Shown: positions 54,870 through 63,984 of the stretch, piece by piece
How the letters are laid out: each line of letters begins with the position of its first letter
How positions within the stretch are numbered: position 1 is the first letter of the stretch
From: Kribbella kalugense
GTDB lineage: Bacteria; Actinomycetota; Actinomycetes; Propionibacteriales; Kribbellaceae
Direction of reading: 5' to 3'
DNA length: 64,000 bases
Assembly: GCF_004365875.1 (NCBI RefSeq)
Contig: NZ_SODF01000001.1
Coordinates: 124,001 to 188,000 of the forward strand
Notes under the pieces: model-generated
What the model was told of the DNA's origin: nothing
Seen by the model: only the letters and a program-made list of their open reading frames with translations
Databases searched by the model: none
Position numbers and translations under genes: made by a program

Positions 54870-57487
54870 ACCGCCTTACGCAGAAGTCGCAGGAGGCTCT
54901 GCACGACGCTCAGACGAAAGCCCTGCGGTTCGGGCACAGTCAGATCGACGGCGAGCATCTGCTCCTGGCGCTGTTGGAGCAACCGGACGGTCTGGCCCCG
55001 AGGCTCCTGGCCCAGGCCGGTGCGGATCCGGACGGGCTGCGGGACAGCTTGGAACAGGAGCTGAACCGGCGTCCCAAGGTCAGCGGTCCGGGCGCGGAGC
55101 CCGGCCAGGTGCTGGTCACGCAGAGGTTGTCGCGGCTTCTCGACGCTGCGGACCGCGAGGCCAAGCGGCTCAAGGACGAGTACGTCTCGATCGAGCATCT
55201 GGTGATCGCTCTACTGGACGAGGGCCGGCAGAGCGCCTCCGGGCGGCTGCTCGCCGATCAGGGGTTGACTCGCGACGGCTTCCTGTCGGCGTTGACCGCC
55301 GTCCGGGGGAACCAACGGGTCACCTCGGCGATGCCGGAAGCGTCGTACGAAGCGTTGGAGAAGTACGGCCGGGACCTGGTCAAGGATGCGTCGGAGGGCC
55401 GGCTGGATCCGGTCATCGGCCGGGACAACGAGATCCGCCGGGTTGTGCAGATCCTGTCCCGCAAGACCAAGAACAACCCGGTGCTGATCGGAGAGCCCGG
55501 CGTCGGCAAGACTGCGATCGTCGAGGGCCTGGCGCAACGGATCGCGAACGGCGACGTACCGGAGGGCCTGCGCGACCGAACTGTCTTCGCGCTCGACATG
55601 GCCTCGCTGGTTGCCGGGGCCAAATACCGCGGCGAGTTCGAGGAACGATTCAAGGCCGTGCTCAACGAGGTGAAGGCGGCCGAGGGCCGGATTCTGTTGT
55701 TCGTCGACGAGTTGCACACCGTGGTGGGTGCGGGGGCGACCGAAGGAGCTATGGACGCGGGCAACATGCTGAAGCCGATGCTGGCCCGCGGTGAGCTGCA
55801 CATGATCGGCGCCACCACCCTGGACGAGTATCGGATGCATGTCGAGAAGGACGCGGCCCTGGAACGCCGGTTCCAGCCGGTCATCGTGGACGAGCCGACG
55901 GTCGAGGACGCGATCTCGATCCTGCGCGGACTACGTGAGCGGCTGGAGGTCTTCCACGGCGTGAAGATCCAGGACGCCGCGATGGTCGCGGCCGTGGTGC
56001 TCAGCCATCGGTACATCTCCGACCGGTTCCTGCCGGACAAGGCGATCGACCTGGTGGACGAGGCCTGCGCGATGCTGCGGACCGAGATCGACTCGATGCC
56101 GGCCGAGCTGGACGAACTGACCCGGCGGGTGCGCCGGCTGGAGATCGAGGACGCCGCGCTGGCCAAGGAGGAGGACGCCGCCAGTCGGCAGCGGCTGGAC
56201 GAACTGCGCAAGGAGCTGGCCGATCTGCGGGCCGAGGCCGACGCGATGCACGCGCAGTGGGAGGCGGAACGGCAGGCGTTGCGTAAGGTCCAGACGCTGC
56301 GGCAGGAGATGGAGCAGGTCCGGCAGGAGGCCGAGCAGGCTGAGCGCGACTACGACCTGAACCGGGCAGCCGAACTGCGGCACGGCCGGCAACCGGAGCT
56401 CGAACGTCAGCTCGCGGCCGAGGAGGAGCGATTGGCCAACAAGCAGCACGGTCAGCGGCTGTTACGCGAGGTCGTGACCGAGGAAGAGATCGCGTCGATC
56501 GTGTCGCGCTGGACCGGCATCCCGGTCAGCCGTCTGCAGGAGGGCGAACGGGAGAAGCTGCTGCGCCTGGACGAGGTGCTGCACGAGCGCCTGATCGGTC
56601 AGGACGAGGCGGTCCAGCTGGTCGCGGATGCGATCGTTCGGGCCCGTTCGGGAATCAAGGACCCGCGCCGGCCGATCGGCTCGTTCATCTTCCTCGGTCC
56701 GACCGGGGTAGGAAAGACGGAGCTTGCGAAGACACTTGCTGCGGCCCTGTTCGACACCGAGGACAACATCGTCCGGATCGACATGAGCGAATACCAGGAG
56801 CGGCACACGGTGAGCCGGCTGGTGGGCGCGCCACCTGGGTACGTCGGCTACGAGGAAGGCGGCCAGCTGACCGAGGCTGTGCGGCGCAAGCCGTACTCCG
56901 TGGTGCTGTTCGACGAGATCGAGAAGGCACATCCGGATGTCTTCAACACGCTGCTGCAGATCCTCGACGACGGCCGGCTGACCGACGCGCAGGGGCGGAC
57001 AGTCGACCTGCGCAACACCGTGATCATCATGACGTCGAACATCGGCTCGGCGTACCTGCTGGACGGCGTGACCGCGGACGGGCAGGTCAAGGAGGATGCG
57101 CGGGACGCCGTGATGGACGAGTTGCGGCGGCACTTCCGGCCTGAGTTCCTCAACCGCGTCGACGAGATCGTGCTGTTCAAGCCGCTCACGATGGCCGAGA
57201 TCGAGCGCATCGTCGACCTGATGTTCGACGACCTGCGGACCCGGCTGGCGGATCGCCGGATGACGCTCGAGGTCGAGCCGGAGGCGGCCCGGCACATCGC
57301 TGCTCAGGGCTTCGACCCGGTGTACGGCGCCCGCCCGTTGCGGCGGTTCATCGCCCGCGAGGTAGAGACCCGCATCGGTCGCGCTCTCCTCGGCGGCGAC
57401 GTGCTGGACGGAGCGGTGATCCGAGTGACCGTCCAGGACGGCGACATCACCGTCACACACGAGAACCCGGTGGAGGTGGCGGCATGA
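54860..57487 (+). CDS. clpB: ATP-dependent disaggregase ClpB
   Basis: An 875-residue AAA+ disaggregase. The N-domain starts [18 protein letters not shown]. The first nucleotide domain has [18 protein letters not shown] near residue 205. A coiled-coil middle domain runs from about 410 to 525 ([20 protein letters not shown] onward). The second nucleotide domain has [21 protein letters not shown] near residue 610. The pore loop [12 protein letters not shown] is present. The start has AGGAG eight bases upstream. The N-domain differs from the usual actinobacterial ClpB start and resembles versions from other phyla, which fits acquisition by transfer. It works with the DnaK system encoded upstream. 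Confidence 0.94.
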   Translation: MDMNRLTQKSQEALHDAQTKALRFGHSQIDGEHLLLALLEQPDGLAPRLLAQAGADPDGLRDSLEQELNRRPKVSGPGAEPGQVLVTQRLSRLLDAADREAKRLKDEYVSIEHLVIALLDEGRQSASGRLLADQGLTRDGFLSALTAVRGNQRVTSAMPEASYEALEKYGRDLVKDASEGRLDPVIGRDNEIRRVVQILSRKTKNNPVLIGEPGVGKTAIVEGLAQRIANGDVPEGLRDRTVFALDMASLVAGAKYRGEFEERFKAVLNEVKAAEGRILLFVDELHTVVGAGATEGAMDAGNMLKPMLARGELHMIGATTLDEYRMHVEKDAALERRFQPVIVDEPTVEDAISILRGLRERLEVFHGVKIQDAAMVAAVVLSHRYISDRFLPDKAIDLVDEACAMLRTEIDSMPAELDELTRRVRRLEIEDAALAKEEDAASRQRLDELRKELADLRAEADAMHAQWEAERQALRKVQTLRQEMEQVRQEAEQAERDYDLNRAAELRHGRQPELERQLAAEEERLANKQHGQRLLREVVTEEEIASIVSRWTGIPVSRLQEGEREKLLRLDEVLHERLIGQDEAVQLVADAIVRARSGIKDPRRPIGSFIFLGPTGVGKTELAKTLAAALFDTEDNIVRIDMSEYQERHTVSRLVGAPPGYVGYEEGGQLTEAVRRKPYSVVLFDEIEKAHPDVFNTLLQILDDGRLTDAQGRTVDLRNTVIIMTSNIGSAYLLDGVTADGQVKEDARDAVMDELRRHFRPEFLNRVDEIVLFKPLTMAEIERIVDLMFDDLRTRLADRRMTLEVEPEAARHIAAQGFDPVYGARPLRRFIAREVETRIGRALLGGDVLDGAVIRVTVQDGDITVTHENPVEVAA

Positions 57488-57918
57488 AGGTCGTGACGTG
57501 TCCGAATTGTCAGCGCCGCAACCGGGTGCCCGCCGTGGCAGAAGGCACCCCCCGATGCGGTAACTGCGGGCAGCCACTGCCTTGGATCGTCGATGCCGGC
57601 GACAACGACTTCGCCGAAGTTGTGGAGCAGTCAAGCCTGCCGGTGCTGGTCGACCTCTGGGCGCCATGGTGCGGACCGTGCCGGAGGGTCAGTCCCGTGC
57701 TGGAACAACTCGCCACCGAGAAGCGAGGCCAGCTGAAGCTGGTCAAGATCAACGCAGACGAGGCTCCCAAGCTGTCCGAACGCTTCGAGATACGATCCAT
57801 TCCGACCCTGATGGTGCTGCGCAACGGAGAGGTTGTCGCAACGCAGATCGGCGCCGCGTCGGCACCGGCGCTGCGACCTTGGCTGGAAGAGGCACTGGCC
57901 AAGGAGACAACCTCGTGA
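57484..57918 (+). CDS. thioredoxin with N-terminal zinc ribbon (Trx2/TrxC type)
   Basis: A 144-residue redox protein. The N terminus has a zinc ribbon with CPNC and CGNC pairs. The thioredoxin fold follows with active site [11 protein letters not shown] and the cis-Pro loop [16 protein letters not shown]. Trx2-type proteins reduce oxidised proteins and can act as redox-switched holdases. The ATG at 57484 overlaps the clpB stop by four bases, so it belongs to the chaperone operon. Confidence 0.93.
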   Translation: MKVVTCPNCQRRNRVPAVAEGTPRCGNCGQPLPWIVDAGDNDFAEVVEQSSLPVLVDLWAPWCGPCRRVSPVLEQLATEKRGQLKLVKINADEAPKLSERFEIRSIPTLMVLRNGEVVATQIGAASAPALRPWLEEALAKETTS

Positions 57919-57940
57919 GCGGCATCCCCGGACGGCCCTG

Positions 57941-59557
57941 ATGAAGGAAACGCCGGACCTGTACGGCGCTTATCCGCGGCTGGACGAAGTCCAACTGGCC
58001 GAGCTGCGGTCGCTCGGCGAGCGCCGTACGACCAGTTCCGGCGAGGTGCTGCAGCAGGCGGGAGAGTCACCGGACGAGTTCATCGTCGTGCTCGACGGCG
58101 CGGTCGCCATGGTGCAGGACCTGGCGCAGCAGGAGCGTGTGGTCGCCGTCCACGGCCCGAACCGCTTCCTGGGCGAGGTCGGCATGCTGACCGGGCAGGC
58201 GCTCTTCCTCACCGCGGTGGCACAGGAGCCCGGCGAGGTGCTGGCCGTGCCGCTCGACCAGCTGAAGGACCTGGTACCGCGGGATCCGCGACTTGCCGAC
58301 CTGATTCTGCGGGCGTTCCTGATCCGTCGGTCGCTTCAGCTCACCCTCGGCGCGGGCTTCGCAATCATCGGGTCACGGTTCTCCTCCGAGACGCGCCGGT
58401 TGCGCGAGTTCGCGGCGCGTAACCGGCTGCCACATCACTGGATCGACCTGGAAACCGACGCGGAGGCCGAGCGCATGCTTCGCGAACTCGGTATCGAACG
58501 GGACGAAACGCCAGTAGTGATCTGGCGTGGTGAGGTGCTGCGGAACCCGGACAACGAACGCCTGGCCGCCGCGGTGGGACTCCGCCGTACGACGCCGGTG
58601 CAGTCGGTGTGCGACCTGATCGTCGTCGGCGCGGGGCCGGCCGGTCTCGCCGCGGCAGTGTACGGCGCGTCAGAAGGTCTGGCGACCGTGGTCCTGGATT
58701 CCGTGGCCACCGGTGGCCAGGCAGGCACCTCGTCGAGGATCGAGAACTACCTAGGCTTTCCTGCGGGAATCAGCGGCGCCGAACTCGCCGACCTCGCCGA
58801 GATCCAGGCCAGGCGCTTCGGCGCCGAACTCACGGTGCCGGCCACCGCCGTGGCACTGGGGGAGCGGGACGGACACCACCTGGTGGTTCTGGAGGACGAA
58901 GCACGTATCAGCGGGCGGGCGGTGCTGATTGCTTCTGGCGTCCGCTACCGAAAACTTGACGTGCCCGGACTCGACGCCGTGACGTCGGCAAGCGTGTACT
59001 ACGCGGCGACCGAACTGGAGGCGAACCTGTGCCGGAGAGACCCGGTGGTGATCGTCGGTGGCGGCAACTCGGCCGGACAGGCCGCGGTCTTCCTCGCCCA
59101 GCACGCGGCAACGGTGCTGCTCGTTGTCCGGAGCAACGAACTCGGGCAGGACATGTCGCAGTACCTGGCTGACCGGATCGAGCGGAACGACGGGATCCAG
59201 GTTCAGCCGCACAGCGAGGTGCGCGAGGTCCATGGTGATCGGGCACTGGAGGAAGTCGTGGTCGAGGACTCGAAGACTGGCGAGCGCCACGTCGAACCGG
59301 CGAAAGCCCTGTTCGTCTTCATCGGCGGTCTCCCGCACGTCCGCTGGCTGGGCGACCAGATCCTCCTGGACGACCGGGGCTTCGTCCTGACGGGCAATCA
59401 GCTGGCCGGCGAGCGGCAGTTGCTCGAGACGAGCAGGCCAGGAGTCTTTGCCGTCGGCGACGTCCGCAGTGGGTCGGTGAAACGGGTGGCCGCCGCTGTG
59501 GGGGACGGCGCCCTCGCCGTACGGATGGTGCACGAGCATCTTGGTCAGCACCGGTAG
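57941..59557 (+). CDS. cyclic-nucleotide-binding domain / thioredoxin-reductase-like FAD protein
   Basis: A 538-residue, three-part protein. Residues about 10-130 are a cNMP-binding domain (SGEVLQQAGESPDEFIVVLDGAVAMVQ, LGEVGMLTGQALFLTAV). Residues 145-225 are a thioredoxin-like domain without CxxC (FAIIGSRFSSETRRLREFAARNRL). From 228 on it is a TrxR fold with FAD loop LIVVGAGPAGLAAAVYGASEG, NADPH loop VVIVGGGNSAGQAAVFLAQHA and FAVGDVRSGSVKRVAAAVGDGA. The CATC dithiol of real TrxR is absent; YYAATELEANLC stands there. The electron acceptor is therefore unclear. The ATG at 57941 lies 23 bases after the thioredoxin stop. Confidence 0.9.
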   Translation: MKETPDLYGAYPRLDEVQLAELRSLGERRTTSSGEVLQQAGESPDEFIVVLDGAVAMVQDLAQQERVVAVHGPNRFLGEVGMLTGQALFLTAVAQEPGEVLAVPLDQLKDLVPRDPRLADLILRAFLIRRSLQLTLGAGFAIIGSRFSSETRRLREFAARNRLPHHWIDLETDAEAERMLRELGIERDETPVVIWRGEVLRNPDNERLAAAVGLRRTTPVQSVCDLIVVGAGPAGLAAAVYGASEGLATVVLDSVATGGQAGTSSRIENYLGFPAGISGAELADLAEIQARRFGAELTVPATAVALGERDGHHLVVLEDEARISGRAVLIASGVRYRKLDVPGLDAVTSASVYYAATELEANLCRRDPVVIVGGGNSAGQAAVFLAQHAATVLLVVRSNELGQDMSQYLADRIERNDGIQVQPHSEVREVHGDRALEEVVVEDSKTGERHVEPAKALFVFIGGLPHVRWLGDQILLDDRGFVLTGNQLAGERQLLETSRPGVFAVGDVRSGSVKRVAAAVGDGALAVRMVHEHLGQHR

Positions 59558-59560
59558 TTC

Positions 59561-59575
59561 GTTGCTATTAGCAAC
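59561..59575. terminator. small palindrome between convergent genes
   Basis: GTTGCTATTAGCAAC forms six-base arms with a three-base loop, four bases after the reductase stop and 28 bases before the end of the convergent membrane-protein gene. The position fits a weak bidirectional terminator; there is no T-tract. Confidence 0.45.
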
Positions 59576-59603
59576 AGAACCGTCGAGGCTTCGGTCGATC
59601 GCG

Positions 59604-60605
59604 TCAGGAGTCGGCGGACTGGTCGCGGGCGAGGCGTTCGCGGCGGTCCTGTTCGCGCTTGGAGTACGCGGCCGCGCGAATCGATTCGTCCGACTCCAGG
59701 CCGGAGCCGAGACCACCGCCGACAGTGGCGGCGGACGCGACGAACCAGGCCAGGACGAACAGGTCGCCGGGCCCGACCGGAGCGTTGACGGAGCTGCCGA
59801 CCAGATCGGGGTCGAGGATGAAGGCGGCCCATGCGAGGTTCACGACGTACAGGGCGACATAACAGATGAGCACGCCCACCGTCAGCGTCAGCAGTGTCGA
59901 CGCGTTGTAGAGGCGTGACCTTTCCCGCGCCGACGGGGAGTCGTCGTCAGGGCGGTCCCACAGTTCTCCGTCGATCACGAGCCACCCGACGACCAGGGCG
60001 ATCGAGGCGACGGTCGCGACGACCAGACGCCACCACGACAGCGAACTGGCCAGCAGCCAGACCGTGGAGTTGATCGTGGCTACGGCGCTGGTTGCCAGCG
60101 CTGCCACGAGCGCCGACTTCAGGCCGGGCACCAACAGCCACGGCCGGTTGGCGAGCACCATGCCCGAGAGCAGGCGCAGGCGGCCGTTCAGGCGGGGAAG
60201 GGCCACCTGGTGCTCGTCCTGCGCGTCCGGATCGGCCATGCCGGTGAGCAGCGAGCGCACCGCCCGACGAGTGCGGGAGTGCATCCGAAGCCCGCCCAAT
60301 GCGGGCAGTGACAGCACCGCGGCCTGTCGTTGTGGGTCGGCCTCGACCAGCAGGTGCCGGCCCTCACTATCGTGGAGAGGCAGCTCTGTCAGGCCGATCA
60401 CCAAGTCCCAGCCGTGCCGGCGAGCGTGGTCCTGCAGCCGGCCCACCGCGGTGTCGACGTCCTCGGAGCCGGTGGTGAAGGGCTCACTCAGCACGGTGAT
60501 GTTCCAGGGGTCGCGGCCGTCGAGCGGCCTCAGGTCGGTCAGACGCCGCGCGATCACAGTCGGCGCGGCGGGATCAGACACGAGTCCGACGCGGATGGAT
60601 TCCAT
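59604..60605 (-). CDS. four-helix membrane protein of unknown function
   Basis: A 333-residue protein. The N-terminal soluble domain of about 165 residues (MESIRVGLVSDPAAPTVIARRLTDL, HGWDLVIGLTELPLHDSEGRHLLVEAD) is alpha/beta in appearance. Four membrane helices follow in pairs (ALVAALATSAVATINSTVWLL and VVATVASIALVVGWLVI, then TLTVGVLICYVALYVVNLAWAAF and LFVLAWFVASAATVGGGLG). A basic tail ends the protein. I do not recognise the family. It is the only minus-strand gene inside the right half of the stress block and is divergent from the zinc-finger gene, sharing its promoter region. Confidence 0.75.
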   Translation of the reverse strand: MESIRVGLVSDPAAPTVIARRLTDLRPLDGRDPWNITVLSEPFTTGSEDVDTAVGRLQDHARRHGWDLVIGLTELPLHDSEGRHLLVEADPQRQAAVLSLPALGGLRMHSRTRRAVRSLLTGMADPDAQDEHQVALPRLNGRLRLLSGMVLANRPWLLVPGLKSALVAALATSAVATINSTVWLLASSLSWWRLVVATVASIALVVGWLVIDGELWDRPDDDSPSARERSRLYNASTLLTLTVGVLICYVALYVVNLAWAAFILDPDLVGSSVNAPVGPGDLFVLAWFVASAATVGGGLGSGLESDESIRAAAYSKREQDRRERLARDQSADS

Positions 60606-60651
60606 GAACGTTCAGTACCCAGTCGTGCAACGACTACCCGGATCAGCGGAC

Positions 60652-60697
60652 AACCACCTGTTCTGGGGATGTGTGTCATCCGCTGGTGGACAAGATT
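60652..60697 (+). promoter_or_regulatory. two-block promoter motif of the zinc-finger gene
   Basis: AACCAC (60652-60657), two variable bases, GTTCTGGGGATGTGT (60660-60674), then GGACAAGATT (60688-60697). It matches the dnaK upstream motif in both sequence and spacing. It ends 42 bases before the ATG at 60740 and lies in the gap shared with the divergent membrane-protein gene. Confidence 0.75.
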
Positions 60698-60739
60698 GGG
60701 AACGGACAGCAGCAGGACCAGGACACCAGGAGGCCGAGC

Positions 60740-60994
60740 ATGGCGGATCCTCATCTGAGGATGATCAGGCCGGTCCGGCCACGCACACCCCAAGGGTGCG
60801 AGGAGTGCCTCAGGCTGAACTCGCCCTGGGTGCACCTGCGGCTGTGTCTGACCTGCGGTCACGTCGGCTGCTGCGACTCCTCGCCGCTGAAGCACGCGCG
60901 CGCCCACGCGGCGTACGACGGACACCCGATCGTGCAGTCGTTCGAACCGGGTGAGGACTGGCGCTGGTGCTACTTCGACGAAGCCTTCGTCTGA
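60740..60994 (+). CDS. UBP-type zinc-finger protein
   Basis: An 84-residue protein that is essentially one zf-UBP domain: GCEECLRLNSPWVHLRLCLTCGHVGCCDSSPLKHARAHAAYDGHPIVQSFEPGEDWRWCYFD. The Cys/His pattern for zinc is complete. In eukaryotes this fold binds the free C terminus of ubiquitin; in bacteria its role is unknown. The ATG at 60740 follows GGAGG. It is often found near cNMP-domain thioredoxin-reductase-like genes in actinomycetes, as here. Confidence 0.88.
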   Translation: MADPHLRMIRPVRPRTPQGCEECLRLNSPWVHLRLCLTCGHVGCCDSSPLKHARAHAAYDGHPIVQSFEPGEDWRWCYFDEAFV

Positions 60995-61033
60995 CGGACC
61001 GAACTACCCACTCAACCCGCTGAGGATCAGCTC

Positions 61034-61642
61034 ATGTTCACCCACCGTCAGGACCTTCAGTTCACAACGGTTCCCGAGCATCCGGACGCCGGGTACGCCC
61101 GCCGTCTGGAGGACGTGCTCGGAGGCCAGTACGACGAGATCGCGGTTGCGATGCACTACATGTTCCAGCCCTGGGACATGCACGTTCCCGGCAGGTATCG
61201 CGACCTGGTCTTCGGCCTCGGCTCCGAACAGGTGGCCAACATCGAGATGCTGGCCACGATGATCGCGCGGTTGCTGGAGCATGCTCCGGCCGGTGTCCTC
61301 GACACTGCTGTCCGGCTCGACCCGACGGTCGCCGCCGTGATCGCCGGCACCGACCTCGAGCAAGCGCTCGCCGCCGGTGCCGGAGCTCATGCTGCGGACA
61401 ACCCGTGGAAAGTGGCCTCCAGCAACGTCAGCAGAAACCTGGCCGCCGACTTGCAGACCAATGCCGCCGCCGAACTGGACCGCCGGATGCAGCTCTCGCG
61501 GCTCTACCGGCTGACCGACGACGCCGACATCCGGTATCTGCTCTCCTTCTTGCTGGCACGAGCCACGGCCAACCAGCGGCTGTGCCGATCCGTCTCCGCA
61601 GACCTGAAGCAAGAAGCCCCGCTCCAGCCCACCGAAAGCTGA
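61034..61642 (+). CDS. manganese-catalase-like protein with lost metal ligands
   Basis: A 202-residue ferritin-like protein aligned over its whole length with manganese catalases (LEDVLGGQYDEIAVAMHYMFQP, YRDLVFGLGSEQVANIEMLATMIARLL, LYRLTDDADIRYLLSFLLARATANQ). In true enzymes the dimanganese site uses Glu35, Glu66, His69, Glu148 and His181. By my count Glu35 and Glu147 are present here, while the other three positions are Gln66, Asn69 and Asn180. Catalase activity in the normal form is therefore unlikely. It starts at the ATG at 61034, 39 bases after the zinc-finger gene, and may be cotranscribed with it. Confidence 0.85.
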   Translation: MFTHRQDLQFTTVPEHPDAGYARRLEDVLGGQYDEIAVAMHYMFQPWDMHVPGRYRDLVFGLGSEQVANIEMLATMIARLLEHAPAGVLDTAVRLDPTVAAVIAGTDLEQALAAGAGAHAADNPWKVASSNVSRNLAADLQTNAAAELDRRMQLSRLYRLTDDADIRYLLSFLLARATANQRLCRSVSADLKQEAPLQPTES

Positions 61643-61659
61643 CAACCTCTACCTGCCGG

Positions 61660-61914
61660 TTGGATGAGGGGAGTGCCGATGGTGGTCAGCCGGTGCGAGT
61701 TGCGGCGTACGTCGTCCAGCAGGACTGTGGCTACGACCCACGCGAGGTACCCGGTGGCGAGGTAGGCCGGGCCGATGAACCACGGGACCTGGAAGATCTT
61801 GCCGCCACCGGTGTAGTGGTAGTGGCCGAACGGGAACCCGGTCTGGATGCTCAGATTTTCCAGGACATTGCTGATCACCAGGCCCCACTTGCCGAAATCG
61901 GCCGACGGGCGCAT
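61660..61914 (-). pseudogene. internal fragment of a carotenoid-biosynthesis-type (DUF422/CruF-like) membrane protein
   Basis: On the minus strand the frame reads ENLSIQTGFPFGHYHYTGGG, KIFQVPWFIGPAYLATGYLA and continues LLDDVRRNSHRLTTIGTPLI. This matches the middle of the carotenoid hydratase-like multi-helix family (pattern E-TGFPFG-Y-Y). Only about 85 codons resemble the family. Before and after them the frame has no resemblance, so both ends are lost. It fills most of the 334-base gap between the catalase-like and lipocalin-like genes. Confidence 0.65.
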
Positions 61915-61918
61915 GCTG

Positions 61919-61950
61919 GATAAATAGACGATTGGATATTAAATCTACAG
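61919..61950. promoter_or_regulatory. AT-rich junction/promoter upstream of the lipocalin-like gene
   Basis: This stretch is strongly AT-rich compared with its surroundings and includes GATTGGATATTAAATC (61930-61945) with GATT/AATC arms around ATAT. It lies 27 bases before the ATG of the CrtC-like gene. It may be a promoter or operator, or the edge of a rearrangement next to the gene fragment. Confidence 0.4.
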
Positions 61951-61976
61951 GATCCGGCGCACCGAGGAGAAGAGCC

Positions 61977-63065
61977 ATGTCACGCGACCACACCGCTCCG
62001 GCCAGGATGGGTAACACCCCGGCCGACTACGCCCGCTTCGGCATCGAGCCTGGGGCGATCAAGCCGCACGAGGACGGTCTCCGCACCGACGGCGGCCCGG
62101 GCAGCTACGAGTGGTGGTACTTCGATGCGCACCTGGACGACGGCGCGAAGCTGGTCGTGGTGTTCTTCACCAAGGAGTTCACCGCCATCGACAGGCCGCT
62201 CGCGCCGATGATCCGCATCGACCTGACGCTGCCCGACGGCACCACGGTCGAGAAGCTGGCCGAGTTCGATGCGGAGGTGTTCTCGGCTTCGACCGACACC
62301 TGCGACGTCCGCATCGGTGCCAACGTCTTCGCCGGCGACCTGCACACGTACACGATTCGCGCCAAGGCCGAGGACGTCGAGGTCGATGTCACGTTGACCG
62401 GGCAGGTGCCCGCCTGGCGTCCCGAGTCCGGGCACTGGCTGTTCGGTGACGAGGGTGAGCAGATCTTCGCCTGGCTTCCGTCGGTACCTGAGGGCCGGGT
62501 CGAGGCGACGTACAGCATCGGTGGAAGGAGCAGCACGACCACGGGCGTGGGCTATCACGATCACAACTGGGGCAACACCCTGATGCTGAAGCTCATGCAC
62601 CATTGGTACTGGGCGCGAGGCTCGGCCGGTCCGTACTCGGTGATCGCGTCCTACATCACCGCCGAGAAGCAGTACGGATACGCCACCCTGCCCGTCTTCA
62701 TGCTGGCTCGCGACGGCAAGTTCATCGCCGACGACAAGACGAAGGTGACGTTCGAGGAACTCGGGCCCTACACGGACACGGAGACCGGCAAACCGGTCGC
62801 AAACGTCACTCGCTACACCTACACCGACGGCGACGAGCGCTACGTCGTCACCTACACCCGGCATTCAGACCTCTCGACAGTCAAGTTCGTCGACGGACTG
62901 AAAGGCCCGAAGAAGGCCGCCGCCAAGATCGCCGGCTTCGACGGCGCCTACCTCCGCTTCGTCGGCGAGGTACGCATCGAACACTACGAAGGCCACAACC
63001 TGATCGAGAGCCATGTCGACGACGCCCTCTGGGAACTCATGTACTTCGGAAAGGCCCGTCCCTGA
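61977..63065 (+). CDS. AttH/CrtC-like lipocalin-domain protein
   Basis: A 362-residue protein of the AttH domain family, which includes hydroxyneurosporene synthase (CrtC), a carotenoid hydratase. GSYEWWYFDAHLDDGAKLVVVFFTKEF, GHWLFGDEGEQIFAWLPSVPEGRVEATY, GVGYHDHNWGN and MHHWYWARGSAGPYSVIASYIT are typical two-lipocalin motifs. There is no clear signal peptide. The ATG at 61977 follows AGGAGAAG. Next to it lies a fragment of another carotenoid-hydratase-like protein, so a lost carotenoid or lipid modification module is possible. The 3' end is 25 bases from the convergent GntR gene. Confidence 0.85.
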   Translation: MSRDHTAPARMGNTPADYARFGIEPGAIKPHEDGLRTDGGPGSYEWWYFDAHLDDGAKLVVVFFTKEFTAIDRPLAPMIRIDLTLPDGTTVEKLAEFDAEVFSASTDTCDVRIGANVFAGDLHTYTIRAKAEDVEVDVTLTGQVPAWRPESGHWLFGDEGEQIFAWLPSVPEGRVEATYSIGGRSSTTTGVGYHDHNWGNTLMLKLMHHWYWARGSAGPYSVIASYITAEKQYGYATLPVFMLARDGKFIADDKTKVTFEELGPYTDTETGKPVANVTRYTYTDGDERYVVTYTRHSDLSTVKFVDGLKGPKKAAAKIAGFDGAYLRFVGEVRIEHYEGHNLIESHVDDALWELMYFGKARP

Positions 63066-63090
63066 CTCCGGCTGCCAAGGCCGTTGGTGG

Positions 63091-63876
63091 TCAGTGTTTG
63101 TAGCGGTACGTCGAGTGGCGGCGGAGTGCGAGTTGGAGGGCCTTCTCGTCCTGGGCTTCGATCGCCTCGACGATCGCCCGGTGGACTGCCAGTCTGCGAC
63201 GCCGCAACTGTTGTGGTGTCGTGTCGTCGCCGTTCTCGTGGATCACCGTCTGGGCCCGGGAGCGGACCGTCTCGAGGGCGGTCAGGTAGGCGACTCTGAG
63301 GAGCTCGTTGGTGCAGCACTCCGCGATCGCGGAGTGCAGCGACAGAACGGCTTGGTAGAGCTCCGTCCCGTTCTCGGTGTCCTCCAGTGCAGCGAGGTGC
63401 TCGTACAGTCGGCGGAGGTCGGCGGGCTTGCGGTTGGTGAGCGCGTTCAGCGTCACGGTCGGCTCGAGGGCGTCGCGGAGCTCGACCGCATCGGCGACGT
63501 CCTCGAGGCCATCGGTCAGCTGGACGAGCGAGTGCGCGAGGCGTAGTACAGGCCGGGGGGCCGCGACAAAGGCGCCGCCGCGTGGGCCTTGGCGGAGCTT
63601 GATCCGCTCTCTGCTGGTCAGGATCTGCAGCGCCTCGTTCAGCGTGGACGGTGCGACGCCGAAGGCATTGGCCAGCTCGGGCTTGGTGCCGAGCGGGGTG
63701 CCCGGCTCGATCTGTTCGCGGGTGATGAACGCGTCCAGGTAGGCGGCGACGCCTTCGGACCGCGAGCCGCGGTAGGCGCCGAGGCCGCCGTTGTCGCCGA
63801 CGGCCTGCCGCAGCTTGGCGAGGATCGGCGCGGCCGCTCGGGCGGTGGTCGCGGGAGGCTCCGGTGTGCTCGCCAT
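63091..63876 (-). CDS. GntR/FCD-type transcriptional regulator
   Basis: A 261-residue regulator. The N-terminal winged HTH is reduced but recognisable (LGTKPELANAFGVAPSTLNEALQILTSRERIKLRQGPRGGAFVA). The C-terminal FCD helical ligand domain starts ELRDALEPTVTLNALTNRK and carries candidate metal/ligand residues in SLHSAIAECCTN and HRAIVEAIEA. FCD regulators respond to small carboxylic acids. The ATG at 63876 follows AAGGAG. It is divergent from the gene that starts at 63985, its likely target. Confidence 0.88.
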   Translation of the reverse strand: MASTPEPPATTARAAAPILAKLRQAVGDNGGLGAYRGSRSEGVAAYLDAFITREQIEPGTPLGTKPELANAFGVAPSTLNEALQILTSRERIKLRQGPRGGAFVAAPRPVLRLAHSLVQLTDGLEDVADAVELRDALEPTVTLNALTNRKPADLRRLYEHLAALEDTENGTELYQAVLSLHSAIAECCTNELLRVAYLTALETVRSRAQTVIHENGDDTTPQQLRRRRLAVHRAIVEAIEAQDEKALQLALRRHSTYRYKH

Positions 63877-63933
63877 GTCACTCCTTCTGGGCGGTGGTCA
63901 GCATGCTTCGGTTCAATCTACTACCTGATCTTG

Positions 63934-63947
63934 TAACTAGCATGTTA
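63934..63947. promoter_or_regulatory. candidate GntR operator
   Basis: TAACTAGCATGTTA has TAAC/GTTA arms in the AT-rich gap between the divergent FCD regulator and the next gene. It is the best palindrome in the 108-base gap, though short. Confidence 0.4.
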
Positions 63948-63984
63948 ATTGTGTTTAATGTGGCGCAATCCCAGGAGGTCTCCA

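Noticed and set aside
61649..62017. 122-codon minus-strand frame spanning the AT-rich junction
   Set aside because: It is a different frame from the membrane-protein fragment and shows no family resemblance.
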